From: Fidelibacterota bacterium
GTDB lineage: Bacteria; Fidelibacterota; UBA8477; JABMPR01
Assembly (NCBI GenBank): GCA_024278595.1
Contig: JAJRSW010000048.1
Span: forward strand, 1-62,500
Length of the DNA: 62,500 bases
Direction of reading: 5' to 3'
The notes beneath the pieces were generated by a model that saw only the letters and a list, made by a program, of their open reading frames with translations, was not told where the DNA came from and made no database searches. How positions within the stretch are numbered: position 1 is the first letter of the stretch; the number at the start of each line of letters is the position of its first letter. Position numbers and translations under genes: made by a program. Shown here piece by piece: positions 25,605-35,756 of this stretch.

Positions 25605-28600
25605 ATGAAATATCGCTACATGCTGACAGGGTTGGTTATTTGTTTAATGGCTGTCCAGGTCCTTTTTGCTGGAACTACCGGTAAATTATCAGGTGTTGTC
25701 ACCGATAGTGAAACCGGAGAGGTCTTACCGGGTGTTAATGTAATCATCTCGGGTCAGAATTATGGTGCTGCCACTGATCTGGACGGAAATTATTACATAT
25801 TAAATGTTCCTCCCGGAATCTATGAATTAAATGCCCAGTTTATTGGATACGCCAAGATGACGATCCAGGAAGTGCGTGTTGTTGTTGATATGACAACCAC
25901 CATTAATATTTCTATGCAAACTGAAGCTTTGCAGGGGCAGAGTATCGTCATTGTTGAGACCAGACCCCTGGTTGAGAAGAAAGCCACCAATGAGCGTCGG
26001 ACGATCCGTGCTGAAGATCTGGAAAACTTGCCCGTAAGAGATGCTAATGAGATCGTAGCATTGCAGACCGGTGCTGTCAGAGTTGGCAACAGACTACATA
26101 TTCGTGGTGGACGGTTGGAGGAGGTTGCCTACTACGTTGATGGTGTCTATCAGGTTAATGATTATAACCGGACCGCCCGTCCGAACGCAGCTGAGGTTTC
26201 CAGTCAGGCTCTGGAAGAACTCTCATTCCAGGCTGGTGGATTTGATGCTGAATATGGATCGGCTACCGCCGGTTTGATCAATATGTCAACCAAAACGGGT
26301 GGTAGAAAATTTAATCTCGCTGGTGAAATTACCACAGATGAATTCTTAAGTCGGACTGACCCTGGTTTATTGAACACCTATTCCTATGGCCAAAATATTT
26401 ACAACCTTTCCTTAAATGGTCCGGTCCTCAATGACCTGACCTTTTATGCAAATGTGGAATATCAGTATAATTTCGATCGTAGAACTTCCTCAGGTTCTCA
26501 TCCTGAAACAGAATGGACGGATGCGGATACCAATGGTTATGGCACCTATGACGAGTACACCTGGAAAGAAGTCTATGGACCACTGCCCAATAACTCGGAA
26601 ACCAAATTTTTGGGAACTGGTAACCTACTCTATGCCAAGAAAAATTTTCGCATAAAACTGGGTGGTAATATGTCCCAAAATTCTTGGTCAGCTTATAATA
26701 ATACCAAGGCGGCCTTTGCTGGTGAAAGTACTCCCTACTGGGAGAGCCTGACCAAGGCTGGTTACCTGCGGGGAACCTGGACCATCAACTCGAAGACCCT
26801 GTTGGATTTTCAGGTCTCCACATTCAATGATGGCTATGTTACCGGCCATAAAGCACTCTGGGATGATTTTTTCTACTATGGATTGAAAGAATTTCCAGTT
26901 GCCACTCTTGACGCCCTGACTGATCTGTCTGAGGCAGATCAGCGGCAGATGCTCGGTAATGAGTATGATGCCATTAAATATCTAATGGACAATAGATCTC
27001 AATTCGATGTAGTGGAAGACATGCTGGTATATAACCCTGCGCTCCGCGGTAACGGGACCGATCCTACACCACTGAAATCTTATGCAAACTTCAGTGCTCC
27101 CGGTACCATCAATAGTGCTTATTCGAAAAATGAGACCGGCTATATCGGTATGAATAGTAACCTGAAGATGCAGCGCGGTGTTCATGAGTTGAAAATCGGT
27201 GGGGAACTCAGGCAATATCTGATTCGCTACTATCGTTTGGGGGCCCCTGAACGGTTAGCCTCAACCTTCATTAATAATACACCTTATACACCAGCAGCTT
27301 TCGCAGATTCACTGTTGGCTGGAGATCTCTCTATAGGTGACTATAGTCAGTATCAAGACTATATCGATAATTACTGGTTCCAATCATACAAGAATGCCTA
27401 CGCTGAAAACATGGGCTATTCCATTAACGGATCTTCCCTAATCGATACTGATCTGGGAGATGATCGTGATGGTCCACGGCGACCCACAGTGGGTGGCGTC
27501 TATTTTCAGGATAAGATCGAGATGAGTGATCTGATCATGAATCTGGGTCTGCGCTATGATTACATTGCCGCAAATAATTATCAATTCAGGGATCCGGCCT
27601 ATATCATTCTTGATGAGGCTGGTGCCATTGCTGAAACTGTTTATGAAGATGCAGATGGTGAATACAGTAGTTATGAACCAACAAGCGACCTTGGCGGCAA
27701 CCCCGTTGATAATGTCGGTACCGCTCAGTTGACTCTCAGAGATGCTGTGCATTTAATCAGCCCCCGTCTAGGCCTGGCTTTCCCTGTCACTGATCGAACG
27801 GTGTTCCACGCCCAGTATGGAAAGTATGTACAGCAACCTCAATTGAATCGCTTGTTTCTGAGTTACACCAGATTTGCAGCGAACCTCAGTCAGGGTAACT
27901 ACACCACATCAGGAAATCCTGAACTTGATCCTGTGAAGACAACTGCCTATGAAATTGGTTTTCAACAGGCACTTGGCAACTCCGCTTCCATCGATATGAC
28001 GGTTTTCTATAAACAAATGACCGGTTATGTCCAGATCAGGAACGTCCTGGATGCGTCTCCTGTGGTCTATGCCCGGTACGTGAATGGTGATTATGGAAGT
28101 ATCAAGGGATTGTCAGCTTCCTTTAATTTGAGAAGAACAGGTTATATCCAGGCCGTGATCAATTATACACTGCAGTATGCAGGCGGTACTGGTTCTACTG
28201 GTGCCGGGCAGTATAAGATCGCCTGGCAGTCCGGTAACTATCCGTCTTTTGTTAGTCCACTGGACTTTGATCAGCGTCATACCGGCTCGGTCAATGTGGA
28301 TTTCAGGACGACTTCCAAGGATAGAATTCCTGAAGTCGGTGCCAACCTGCTCTTTACCTTTGGTAGTGGTCGACGCTATACTCCCACCACCATCAATAGT
28401 GCTGTTTTTCCGGCTACATCAGATCGACCCGTGGCCGGTCTCAACTCAGGTGTTATGCCCTGGTTCTATCAGATGGATCTAAAGTTTGATAAGAATTTCT
28501 ACATCGGCATGTTCAAGCTGAACACTTATCTGAGGGTTAGAAATTTACTGGATCGTTCAAATGTCCGGGATGTTTTTGATGGTACTGGTGAAGCAGGTTA

Positions 28601-28757
28601 TGATGGCTGGTTAGCCACTGCTGAAGGACAAAACTGGCAGTCTGGCCTGGAAGATCCCAGTCAGGTCGATCTGTATAATATGAGAATGGTACATCCTTAT
28701 AATTATGAAAACCCGCGCACCATACTGCTCGGTGTTCGATTCTTTATGGGTAGGTAG
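25605..28757 (+). CDS. TonB-dependent receptor (module 1)
   Basis: This is a 1050-residue outer-membrane receptor. It has a signal peptide (about 1-22), a carboxypeptidase-regulatory-like domain (about 28-110, LSGVVTDSETGEVLPGVNV), a plug domain (about 140-240, LHIRGGRLEEVAYYVDGVYQ) and a long barrel. The N-terminal half is clearly paralogous to the receptor at 48832, sharing RPLVEKKAT / RPLVEKDVT and ENLPVRDANEI / KNLPARDLTEM. The last residues are GVRFFMGR, not the usual terminal Phe. It is the first gene of an operon whose next genes are a giant T9SS cargo (5 bases away), a PorV-like barrel and a second cargo. The ribosome-binding site is GTGGAGG. The ligand is unknown. Confidence 0.9.
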   Translation: MKYRYMLTGLVICLMAVQVLFAGTTGKLSGVVTDSETGEVLPGVNVIISGQNYGAATDLDGNYYILNVPPGIYELNAQFIGYAKMTIQEVRVVVDMTTTINISMQTEALQGQSIVIVETRPLVEKKATNERRTIRAEDLENLPVRDANEIVALQTGAVRVGNRLHIRGGRLEEVAYYVDGVYQVNDYNRTARPNAAEVSSQALEELSFQAGGFDAEYGSATAGLINMSTKTGGRKFNLAGEITTDEFLSRTDPGLLNTYSYGQNIYNLSLNGPVLNDLTFYANVEYQYNFDRRTSSGSHPETEWTDADTNGYGTYDEYTWKEVYGPLPNNSETKFLGTGNLLYAKKNFRIKLGGNMSQNSWSAYNNTKAAFAGESTPYWESLTKAGYLRGTWTINSKTLLDFQVSTFNDGYVTGHKALWDDFFYYGLKEFPVATLDALTDLSEADQRQMLGNEYDAIKYLMDNRSQFDVVEDMLVYNPALRGNGTDPTPLKSYANFSAPGTINSAYSKNETGYIGMNSNLKMQRGVHELKIGGELRQYLIRYYRLGAPERLASTFINNTPYTPAAFADSLLAGDLSIGDYSQYQDYIDNYWFQSYKNAYAENMGYSINGSSLIDTDLGDDRDGPRRPTVGGVYFQDKIEMSDLIMNLGLRYDYIAANNYQFRDPAYIILDEAGAIAETVYEDADGEYSSYEPTSDLGGNPVDNVGTAQLTLRDAVHLISPRLGLAFPVTDRTVFHAQYGKYVQQPQLNRLFLSYTRFAANLSQGNYTTSGNPELDPVKTTAYEIGFQQALGNSASIDMTVFYKQMTGYVQIRNVLDASPVVYARYVNGDYGSIKGLSASFNLRRTGYIQAVINYTLQYAGGTGSTGAGQYKIAWQSGNYPSFVSPLDFDQRHTGSVNVDFRTTSKDRIPEVGANLLFTFGSGRRYTPTTINSAVFPATSDRPVAGLNSGVMPWFYQMDLKFDKNFYIGMFKLNTYLRVRNLLDRSNVRDVFDGTGEAGYDGWLATAEGQNWQSGLEDPSQVDLYNMRMVHPYNYENPRTILLGVRFFMGR

Positions 28758-28762
28758 GAGTA

Positions 28763-31700
28763 ATGACAATGAATGAAAGAAATAATATGAAGCCATTGAT
28801 CGCTTTGCTACTGTGTATTGTGTTTCTGGTACCTTCCGTGATTGCAGATGTAAGACCCATCGGATATTCCGGCTTAAGCAAAACCAGTACCCTGGAGTAC
28901 ATCCTGTATGATGCCAATCAAATCCGGTCCTGGATCGGAAACAATGGGCATATCGTAAGTCATATTCCCACTGGAAATGCCGGTCTGGAATGGCCCAAGG
29001 GATCTGGAAATACTGCTGTATTTGCCTCCGGTTTGTGGGTGGCAGGCCTGGTGGATGGTGATATTCGTTCCGCTGCGGCTGAGTTTACCTCTGAGTTTCA
29101 ACCCGGTGTCATTATCTATGATCCGGTTACCCAGACTTCATCGGGTCCAGAATCACCCAATGATGCACGGTTCCAGGTAAGCTCCATCAATAAAGGTGAC
29201 AATGCCGACGAGTCCGATCCGGATAACTTCAATCGTGAGTATGCTTCCTGGCCAGCAGCCGACGGGGCGCCGGCCCATGATGGTGAATATTTCACAGATA
29301 CCAATCTGAATGGCGTCTGGGATGATGGTGAAGATTGGGAAGATTTTGATGTTGATGGCATCTACGATGGACCGGATGGTGTCATGGTCAGTGGTGAAGA
29401 TCCTCCTGATATGATCGGCGATCAAATGCATTGGTTTGTGATCAATGATGCCGAGCCCAATACCCATAGTAATTTATGGTCCACAGCACCTCTGGGCATT
29501 GAAGTGCAGACAACTGTCTTTGGGTTTGACCGGGCTGACCCCTTGGGCAATGTCATGTTCATCAAATGGCTGGTCATCAATAAAAGTGGTGGTGATATTG
29601 ACTCCCTCTTTCTTTCGATCTGGTCAGATGCTGATCTCGGTGATGCCGTGGATGATTATGTCGGGTGTGACACGATCCTTTCCGTTGGTTACTTCTATAA
29701 TGGAAATCAAACCGATCTGCAATACGGTTCAACACCGCCTGCCGTGGGTTATGATTTTTTCCAGGGCCCCATCGTTCCTTCAATCGGAGATACCGCTCTG
29801 GTTTCTGGAACAAATATACCTGATTTTAAAAATCTACCCATGACCTCATTCGTCAAGTACACCAACTCTGATCCCCAATTTGGCGATCCTGAAACGGCTG
29901 AAGAAGCTTACAACTATATGAAAGGTTTGACAGCCCAGGGAGGTGTATGGAACGAACTGCTGGATGAAAACATGCCAGTAACCAAATTCCTTTATCCCGG
30001 CGACCCAAATACCAGAAGTGGCTGGACCGAATATGATGATAGTCCAGTAGGTGACCGGCGCATGCTTATGAGTTCCGGACCATTTACCATGGAAACCTGG
30101 GTCGATGATAGTGGCGATGGCTTTCCCCAGGTAGGCGAACCTGGTGTGCAGGAGATCGTATCGGCCATCATTATTGCCGCTGGTACCAATAATACTAACG
30201 CCATTGATGCCATGAAGTTCTTTGATCAGTTTGCTCAGGGAGCTTATGATGCACAGTTTAACCTTCCCAGCCCACAGTCACCAACTGTGGAAGTGAGTGA
30301 ACTGGACGGCCAAATTGTACTTTCCTGGTATGAAAATGCTGAGGAAGTAGAGTCATTTTCTGATCTGGGATATGAATTCGAAGGTTACAATGTCTTCCAG
30401 GGTGCCTCCGAAAATGGTCCCTGGGAACTTGTTCAAACCTTTGATCTTGCCAATGGTCTGACCACGATCCTGGATCGCAATTTTAATGTTGAAAATGGCT
30501 TGATCCTGGAAGGCCCGGTACAGTTTGGAAAAGATGAGGGAGTCCAGCGCCTCATTGATCTACGCACTGATGTTGTACGCGGTAATGTTGATCTGATCAA
30601 TGGCCGGAAATACTATTACTCCGTTTCTTCCTATGCCTACAATGCTGACAAGGCTCCGATTACTGTTGAGAGTCCCAAGCGTCCCATCGTTGTGCGCCCT
30701 CACGCTCCAGCATTGGGTCTGGTCCTGGAGGCCGCTTCTGCAGATAGTATTGGCTACACCCACGTGGGTATTGCTGAAGCAAGTATTAGCGCAGAAGTGA
30801 TCGACCCTCTCAAACTTACTGGAGATTCCTATGCCATCGATTTTTCTTTCGATTCGACCAGCATGAGTGGCTGGTGGATTTTTGGAAGAACCGATGCAAA
30901 TGATGTTCTCATCGATACTATTGCTAGATCGTCAAATGATACATTAATAACCGTATCGTTTGACCCGGCAGTTGAAAAGCTGGATACTATTCTGGTTGAA
31001 GCTGGTCTTGGATTGTATGAGACTGATCTGGTAGATGGCTTTGTTCTCACAGTAGCAGATGTCTCATTCGAGGCTCCCAAACTCAATACCAGTTGGGAAC
31101 AGACCATTAATCTGGTGGGTACCCAAACTGAAAGTATCAGTTTGTTGGCGATCTCACCCGGTGGTGTGGATTCGTTGGCCTGGTCTGATGAGACCATGAC
31201 CGATACCGTCCATTTAGACACCCTGTATGGTCCGAATTATTTTTATGACTATTTTGAAGTTGAAGATATTGTTCGGGACACCTGGTTCCACCTCTACCGT
31301 TCAGTTCAGCATGATGTTCGGATCCAATCCTTTGCTTCCAATTTTGGAGCCCTGGGTGGTGACCGGGCAGCTGATATTCCTGGAATTGGTGGCGGAAATG
31401 AAGATATCGAAACCCTGCAATCGGACATTGAGATCCGCTTCACAGAAACTGGGCAAAATGCTTCGGTCTACCTGAGATCGAACCGTTTTGCGCCCAATGA
31501 TGACCTGGTGACGGTTCCTTTTGAGGTCTGGGATATTGAGCGCGGGATGCAGCTTTGCGTTGGTATCGCTGATAATAATCAGACCGGTGGAATTCAGGAC
31601 ACCAGCAAAGAAGATTGGGAAACAACCCTTGATCTTGACTGGGTCGTGGTTTTCTATGATGACTACGCGACTCATGGTGACTCGATCCAACCCATCCTCA

Positions 31701-32197
31701 ATAATCCTCAATCTGGTTGGTGTTGGCAGTTTAATGATGGTTCCAAATTCACAGTTGGCGACCAACTGGCTCTGAGTTTCCTGAACCCGGTTAAAGCGGG
31801 TGAAGATCGCTGGTTTATATCACCATCGTCCCTGGTGGATGCCTCAGTTGATGAAGCGCAAGATCAATTAGACCTGCTCAACGTATTCCCCAATCCGTAT
31901 TTTGCCTTCAATGTTGAAGAGAAACAGCCGCTTGATCGTTTTGTGACCTTCACGCATTTGCCCGAGGGAGAAGCAACGATTCGGATCTATTCACTGGGTG
32001 GACATTTTGTAAGGCGTATTGATCATGGGGCCTCTGATTTCGCAGGTAGCTCATTTGACCAATGGAACTTGACAAATAATGCGGGTATCCCTGTGGCTAG
32101 CGGCATGTACATCGCCCACATAGAAATTCCTGATGTTGGATCCCGGTTCCTCAAACTGGCCGTGTTCCAGCCTGAAGAACGCTTAGATGTGTATTAA
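28763..32197 (+). CDS. very large secreted T9SS cargo, family A copy 1
   Basis: This 1144-residue secreted protein has a signal peptide (LIALLLCIVFLVPSVIA), a family-A N-terminal region (GNNGHIVSHIPTGNAG), a calcium-loop-like stretch at about 175-200 (DTNLNGVWDDGED and FDVDGIYDG), a fibronectin-III-like domain at about 510-600 (QIVLSWYENAEEVESFS), and a T9SS-type C-terminal sorting domain (VFPNPYFAFN, then IRIYSLGGHFVRRI). Family knowledge: such domains take cargo across the outer membrane through the Por system for surface attachment. The function of the body is not recognised. It follows the receptor by 5 bases and precedes the PorV-like gene by ~15-30 bases. Close paralogs are at 35757 and 39259. 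Confidence 0.8.
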   Translation: MTMNERNNMKPLIALLLCIVFLVPSVIADVRPIGYSGLSKTSTLEYILYDANQIRSWIGNNGHIVSHIPTGNAGLEWPKGSGNTAVFASGLWVAGLVDGDIRSAAAEFTSEFQPGVIIYDPVTQTSSGPESPNDARFQVSSINKGDNADESDPDNFNREYASWPAADGAPAHDGEYFTDTNLNGVWDDGEDWEDFDVDGIYDGPDGVMVSGEDPPDMIGDQMHWFVINDAEPNTHSNLWSTAPLGIEVQTTVFGFDRADPLGNVMFIKWLVINKSGGDIDSLFLSIWSDADLGDAVDDYVGCDTILSVGYFYNGNQTDLQYGSTPPAVGYDFFQGPIVPSIGDTALVSGTNIPDFKNLPMTSFVKYTNSDPQFGDPETAEEAYNYMKGLTAQGGVWNELLDENMPVTKFLYPGDPNTRSGWTEYDDSPVGDRRMLMSSGPFTMETWVDDSGDGFPQVGEPGVQEIVSAIIIAAGTNNTNAIDAMKFFDQFAQGAYDAQFNLPSPQSPTVEVSELDGQIVLSWYENAEEVESFSDLGYEFEGYNVFQGASENGPWELVQTFDLANGLTTILDRNFNVENGLILEGPVQFGKDEGVQRLIDLRTDVVRGNVDLINGRKYYYSVSSYAYNADKAPITVESPKRPIVVRPHAPALGLVLEAASADSIGYTHVGIAEASISAEVIDPLKLTGDSYAIDFSFDSTSMSGWWIFGRTDANDVLIDTIARSSNDTLITVSFDPAVEKLDTILVEAGLGLYETDLVDGFVLTVADVSFEAPKLNTSWEQTINLVGTQTESISLLAISPGGVDSLAWSDETMTDTVHLDTLYGPNYFYDYFEVEDIVRDTWFHLYRSVQHDVRIQSFASNFGALGGDRAADIPGIGGGNEDIETLQSDIEIRFTETGQNASVYLRSNRFAPNDDLVTVPFEVWDIERGMQLCVGIADNNQTGGIQDTSKEDWETTLDLDWVVVFYDDYATHGDSIQPILNNPQSGWCWQFNDGSKFTVGDQLALSFLNPVKAGEDRWFISPSSLVDASVDEAQDQLDLLNVFPNPYFAFNVEEKQPLDRFVTFTHLPEGEATIRIYSLGGHFVRRIDHGASDFAGSSFDQWNLTNNAGIPVASGMYIAHIEIPDVGSRFLKLAVFQPEERLDVY

Positions 32198-32227
32198 GAT
32201 TGTCACAGAGATATGAGGATGATGATT

Positions 32228-33289
32228 ATGTATAAAATAAATAGACTTTCAAAAGTAGTTATGTTGCTACTGATTGTGACTCTGTCCATCAGCCTGGTTA
32301 TGGCCGGGAGCAAAAAACGACGAGGGACAGCCGGTGCCCAGGAATTGCTGATTCCGGTGGGCTCAGTCGGTACTGCTCTGGGTGGTTCATATAGCGCAGT
32401 TATTTCAGGTATCGAAGCTGCCTATTGGAATCCAGCCGGTGTGGCCAAGATCGAAGGCAACGGCGAAGCGATGTTCTCACACATGAATTATATCGCTGAT
32501 ATCAATGTTGAATACGCCGCAATTGCCAGTCGTGTTGGCTCATTTGGTGTCCTTGGTGCCACCATGAAAACCATCGACTTTGGGGAAATACCCGTAACCA
32601 CCACAGAATCCCCGGACGGCACCGGAGAGACCTACTCTCCGCGCTACATGACCCTGGGTGTGATCTTCTCCAAAGTTATGACCGACCGGATTAATTTTGG
32701 AGTAAAACTGAATCTGGTGTCTGAACAGGTCATGCGTGTTTCAGCTACTGGCGTGGCCTTGAATGCCGGTGTGCAGTATCGCACATCCGCAGACGGGTTT
32801 ATGATGGGCGTGACCCTGCGTAATCTGGGTACGGATATGCTCTTTACTGGTGCAGATCTGGAACAGACTATTACACCTCCCGGTACAGAACCTGGTACCC
32901 GTAGCGAACCGTGGCGTATTCCACTGTCCGCGTTTGAGCTCCCAACCCAGTTAGAGATCGCAATTGGTTATGGCATTTACCACAGTGGACCGACCAAAGT
33001 GACCTTGGGCGCTTCTTTCTTGAATGATAATTTTTCTCTTGACCAATATACTGTTGGTGCCGAAATTGAACTCATGGACATGATCTACCTGCGTGGATCC
33101 TATGCTTTGGCTGAAGATCCGGAAACGCATGAGTTTTACTCTGGCAATGAAGAATATCTTTGGGGCGCTGGTTTTGGCGGTGGTCTTAAGTTGAATATGG
33201 GTTCAACAAATTTTAAAATAGACTATGCCATGCGACCCTCGTATCTATTCTCGAATACACAATGGCTCACATTTAGAGTCGGATTTTAA
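32228..33289 (+). CDS. PorV/PorQ-family outer-membrane protein (module 1)
   Basis: This is an outer-membrane barrel of the PorV/PorQ (UPF0164-like) family. Hallmarks are GTAGAQELLIPVGSVGTALGG directly after the signal peptide, then EAAYWNPAGVAKIEG and a run of ~14 amphipathic strands, with a C-terminal TFRVGF. In Bacteroidetes PorV shuttles T9SS cargo from the translocon to the PorU attachment complex. The frame opens at 32213, but ATG 32228 has GAGG nine bases ahead and gives a better signal peptide (353 residues). It lies between two T9SS cargo genes, so a dedicated delivery role is plausible; this is an inference. Confidence 0.85.
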   Translation: MYKINRLSKVVMLLLIVTLSISLVMAGSKKRRGTAGAQELLIPVGSVGTALGGSYSAVISGIEAAYWNPAGVAKIEGNGEAMFSHMNYIADINVEYAAIASRVGSFGVLGATMKTIDFGEIPVTTTESPDGTGETYSPRYMTLGVIFSKVMTDRINFGVKLNLVSEQVMRVSATGVALNAGVQYRTSADGFMMGVTLRNLGTDMLFTGADLEQTITPPGTEPGTRSEPWRIPLSAFELPTQLEIAIGYGIYHSGPTKVTLGASFLNDNFSLDQYTVGAEIELMDMIYLRGSYALAEDPETHEFYSGNEEYLWGAGFGGGLKLNMGSTNFKIDYAMRPSYLFSNTQWLTFRVGF

Positions 33290-33327
33290 TTATAATTATA
33301 CACAAACACAACCAAAGGAGGACGTGT

Positions 33328-35523
33328 ATGAACCGCGTAAAAACGCTACTTCTAATGGCAACCATACTCTTGTTGTCAACAACCCTCATCGCTGGGATCT
33401 ATGATCGCAGTGGCGAGATCAAACCAGCTGAAGGGGTTTATCAATCAAACCCAACCCGTGATATTGTCACTCGTGATACTGATGTGACCATGTCCTGGCT
33501 GGACGGTCTGACTCCTAACACCAATTTTGGTGGCTGGACCAAAGACTATTTCATGGAATATTATGTGCCTGCTGCTGATGGTTTCGTGACATCCATTGAT
33601 TTCCACTTCTCAGATCTACCAGCAGTTGCTGGTGGCGGTCTATCAGTGTGGATCTATGCTGCTGCTTATCCATGGCCAGAGATCGATACTGAAAGTATCG
33701 CTGACGCACAGAACGATGCTAACCTGGGCTACTATGATGAAGCCACTGGTTTTGAGACCGTTGGAACCAACTGGATCCAGATGGGCATCAATGACATCGA
33801 CGGCGCCGACCCGGATTTTAATTATGACCCGCTGGGTGCCCAGGGCTGGCCTTTCTTAGGTTCAGGTAGTATGTCTGTTGAGCCTAATGCTGATGATGAA
33901 GGTTGGGTAAACTTCAATCTCATGGATGCCATGGGTGAAAATTATTACTTCCTGCAAGGTGAAGCATTCATCGTGGTTGTCCGTCTAAACGGCTTCCCGG
34001 ATGAGGGTGATGGTACTGACTATCGCATGGGCTTTTATTCAGCTATTCTGCATTATGATCCACAACCTTCGCTGAAGTTCTACAGCACCATTTCCAGCCC
34101 CAATGGCCGGACCAGTGTGGATGACTGGGGTTGGTATATTCGTTCCTACGTATGGGACTGGGATATCAATGCAACGCTGACTGGCGATCGTGGACCAGCT
34201 ATTGAAGATGTTACTTCTCTTGGTGTGACTCTTGATCAGACAGATCGTACCGTTGTTGCTTCTGTTACTGATGATAATCCCGGTGGCGGACCTGAAGGTG
34301 TCGCCAGTGTGGATCTCATGGTTGCAGTTGACGGTGCCGACTACGTTGCTTTTGAAATGACCGTGAATGATACTGGTTATTATACCGCTGACATTGCTGG
34401 TATTGCTGGTGGTCATATCGATTATTATATCACAGCTACTGATGTTGAAGGCCTGACCTCAGAAATGCCATTTCCTTTTGGTTATGATGTTTTTGTGCCT
34501 GCCTCTGAAACTCTGGTAGTTTTCAATGGTGGCGACATATCTGGTTATCCTGCTGAATATTATTTCGGTATTGGTGATTATGATACTTATGCTACCTATG
34601 ATTTCAGTCATGATGTTTGGGGTGGTGAGATCATTGCTTCCCTGGCACATGCCTATACCACAATCTATGAGATTACGACTGACGGACCTGTCTATGACAA
34701 TAGTGCCGTTATCCGCGCCTGGTTGGATGAAGGCGCCAAGAACTATTTCTTGTGCGGTGACGAATGGTTTGGCGCATTGACTGGTTGGGTAGATCAGGCT
34801 TATGTAGCTGGTGATTTTGAGTATGATATTCTGGGTATCTCATATATCTACAATGATATCACAGCAGATGATCAGGGTGCCGATCCCATCGAGGCCGTTG
34901 AAGGTCATCATTTAATGGGTGATCTTTATACTGCCCATACCGCTGCTGGTGATACCCTTATGTATGATCCAGTGTATGAAATTGGTGTAACCAACTGGCT
35001 TGACGGAGTTGAGCTGGTTAATGCTGGCGATGCGAATATGACCACTTTTGGTCGTAGTCCTGATGTTGTTATCTCCCTGGACAGAATTGTTGGCGATGAC
35101 CACATCATCTGGATGGGAATGGATCCCCTGAGTATCAATGCTTCTCCTTATACCTGGTGGGGTTTCTCTGAGCTATCACTGCAGACTAAATCACTGGAAT
35201 GGTTCCCAGGAGTCGTTGGTATCGATGAAAGAACTGCAGTTCCAAGTTCCTTCAACTTAAGTGCCGCTTATCCTAATCCCTTCAATCCCGTAACTAATAT
35301 TGCTTACGAATTGGGTCATGGATCAGATGTTACTATCACTGTATACAACATGCTGGGACAGCAGGTTGCTACCCTTATGAGTGGCTACCAGACTGCCGGT
35401 AACTATACCGTACAGTGGAACGGTCTGAACAGCGCTGGTCAAGCAGTGGCTTCAGGTCTCTATTTCTACGAAATGCAGACTGATGGATTCAGCTCAACAC
35501 AGAAGATGATGTTGATCAAATAA
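33328..35523 (+). CDS. secreted T9SS cargo, family B copy 1
   Basis: This 731-residue secreted protein has a signal peptide (LLLMATILLLSTTLIAG), a domain with WTKDYFMEYYVPAADGFVTS, an Ig-like segment at about 290-390 (VDLMVAVDGADYVAFEMTV, DYYITATD), and a conserved region (VVFNGGDISGYPAEYYFGIG, FSHDVWGGEI, GDEWFGALTGW). The end is the classical sorting domain: YPNPFNPVTNIAYEL, VYNMLGQQVATL, ASGLYFYEMQ, KMMLIK. The catalytic or binding role is not recognised. The GGDISGYP region may be an amidotransferase-like or sugar-binding fold, but that is a guess. It is the last gene of the receptor operon, with AAAGGAGG ahead of the ATG and a terminator behind. Confidence 0.8.
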   Translation: MNRVKTLLLMATILLLSTTLIAGIYDRSGEIKPAEGVYQSNPTRDIVTRDTDVTMSWLDGLTPNTNFGGWTKDYFMEYYVPAADGFVTSIDFHFSDLPAVAGGGLSVWIYAAAYPWPEIDTESIADAQNDANLGYYDEATGFETVGTNWIQMGINDIDGADPDFNYDPLGAQGWPFLGSGSMSVEPNADDEGWVNFNLMDAMGENYYFLQGEAFIVVVRLNGFPDEGDGTDYRMGFYSAILHYDPQPSLKFYSTISSPNGRTSVDDWGWYIRSYVWDWDINATLTGDRGPAIEDVTSLGVTLDQTDRTVVASVTDDNPGGGPEGVASVDLMVAVDGADYVAFEMTVNDTGYYTADIAGIAGGHIDYYITATDVEGLTSEMPFPFGYDVFVPASETLVVFNGGDISGYPAEYYFGIGDYDTYATYDFSHDVWGGEIIASLAHAYTTIYEITTDGPVYDNSAVIRAWLDEGAKNYFLCGDEWFGALTGWVDQAYVAGDFEYDILGISYIYNDITADDQGADPIEAVEGHHLMGDLYTAHTAAGDTLMYDPVYEIGVTNWLDGVELVNAGDANMTTFGRSPDVVISLDRIVGDDHIIWMGMDPLSINASPYTWWGFSELSLQTKSLEWFPGVVGIDERTAVPSSFNLSAAYPNPFNPVTNIAYELGHGSDVTITVYNMLGQQVATLMSGYQTAGNYTVQWNGLNSAGQAVASGLYFYEMQTDGFSSTQKMMLIK

Positions 35524-35547
35524 TCCTGTTCTTATAGTTCTTAAAAA

Positions 35548-35572
35548 GGGCCGCTTCCAGCGGCCCTTTTTA
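35548..35572 (+). terminator. intrinsic terminator of receptor-cargo-PorV operon 1
   Basis: A perfect 8-bp GC-rich stem (GGGCCGCT / AGCGGCCC, 3-base loop) is followed by TTTTT and preceded by AAAAA, so it can work in both directions. It lies 25 bases after the family B copy 1 stop. Confidence 0.9.
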
Positions 35573-35593
35573 TTTTCAGCAGCTTTTTTTTAG

Positions 35594-35615
35594 CCCCCTC
35601 CTCGGAGTAGGGGGG
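35594..35615. repeat. CCCCCT / AGGGGG hairpin repeat
   Basis: The arms CCCCCT and AGGGGG enclose CCTCGGAGT. It is of the same style as the CTCCTCCCC palindromes at 42627, a dispersed intergenic repeat class. Confidence 0.4.
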
Positions 35616-35756
35616 ATTAAAATAGTGGCTAACCAGAAGATCAATCGCAATAAATACTCATCCCCCACAGTGTAGACCGCCCATATTAAGTTTGTTTCTC
35701 AGCCTAGAAACACGTATTATCACGACATAAACAAAGAATTAGTTCATGGTGGGGAA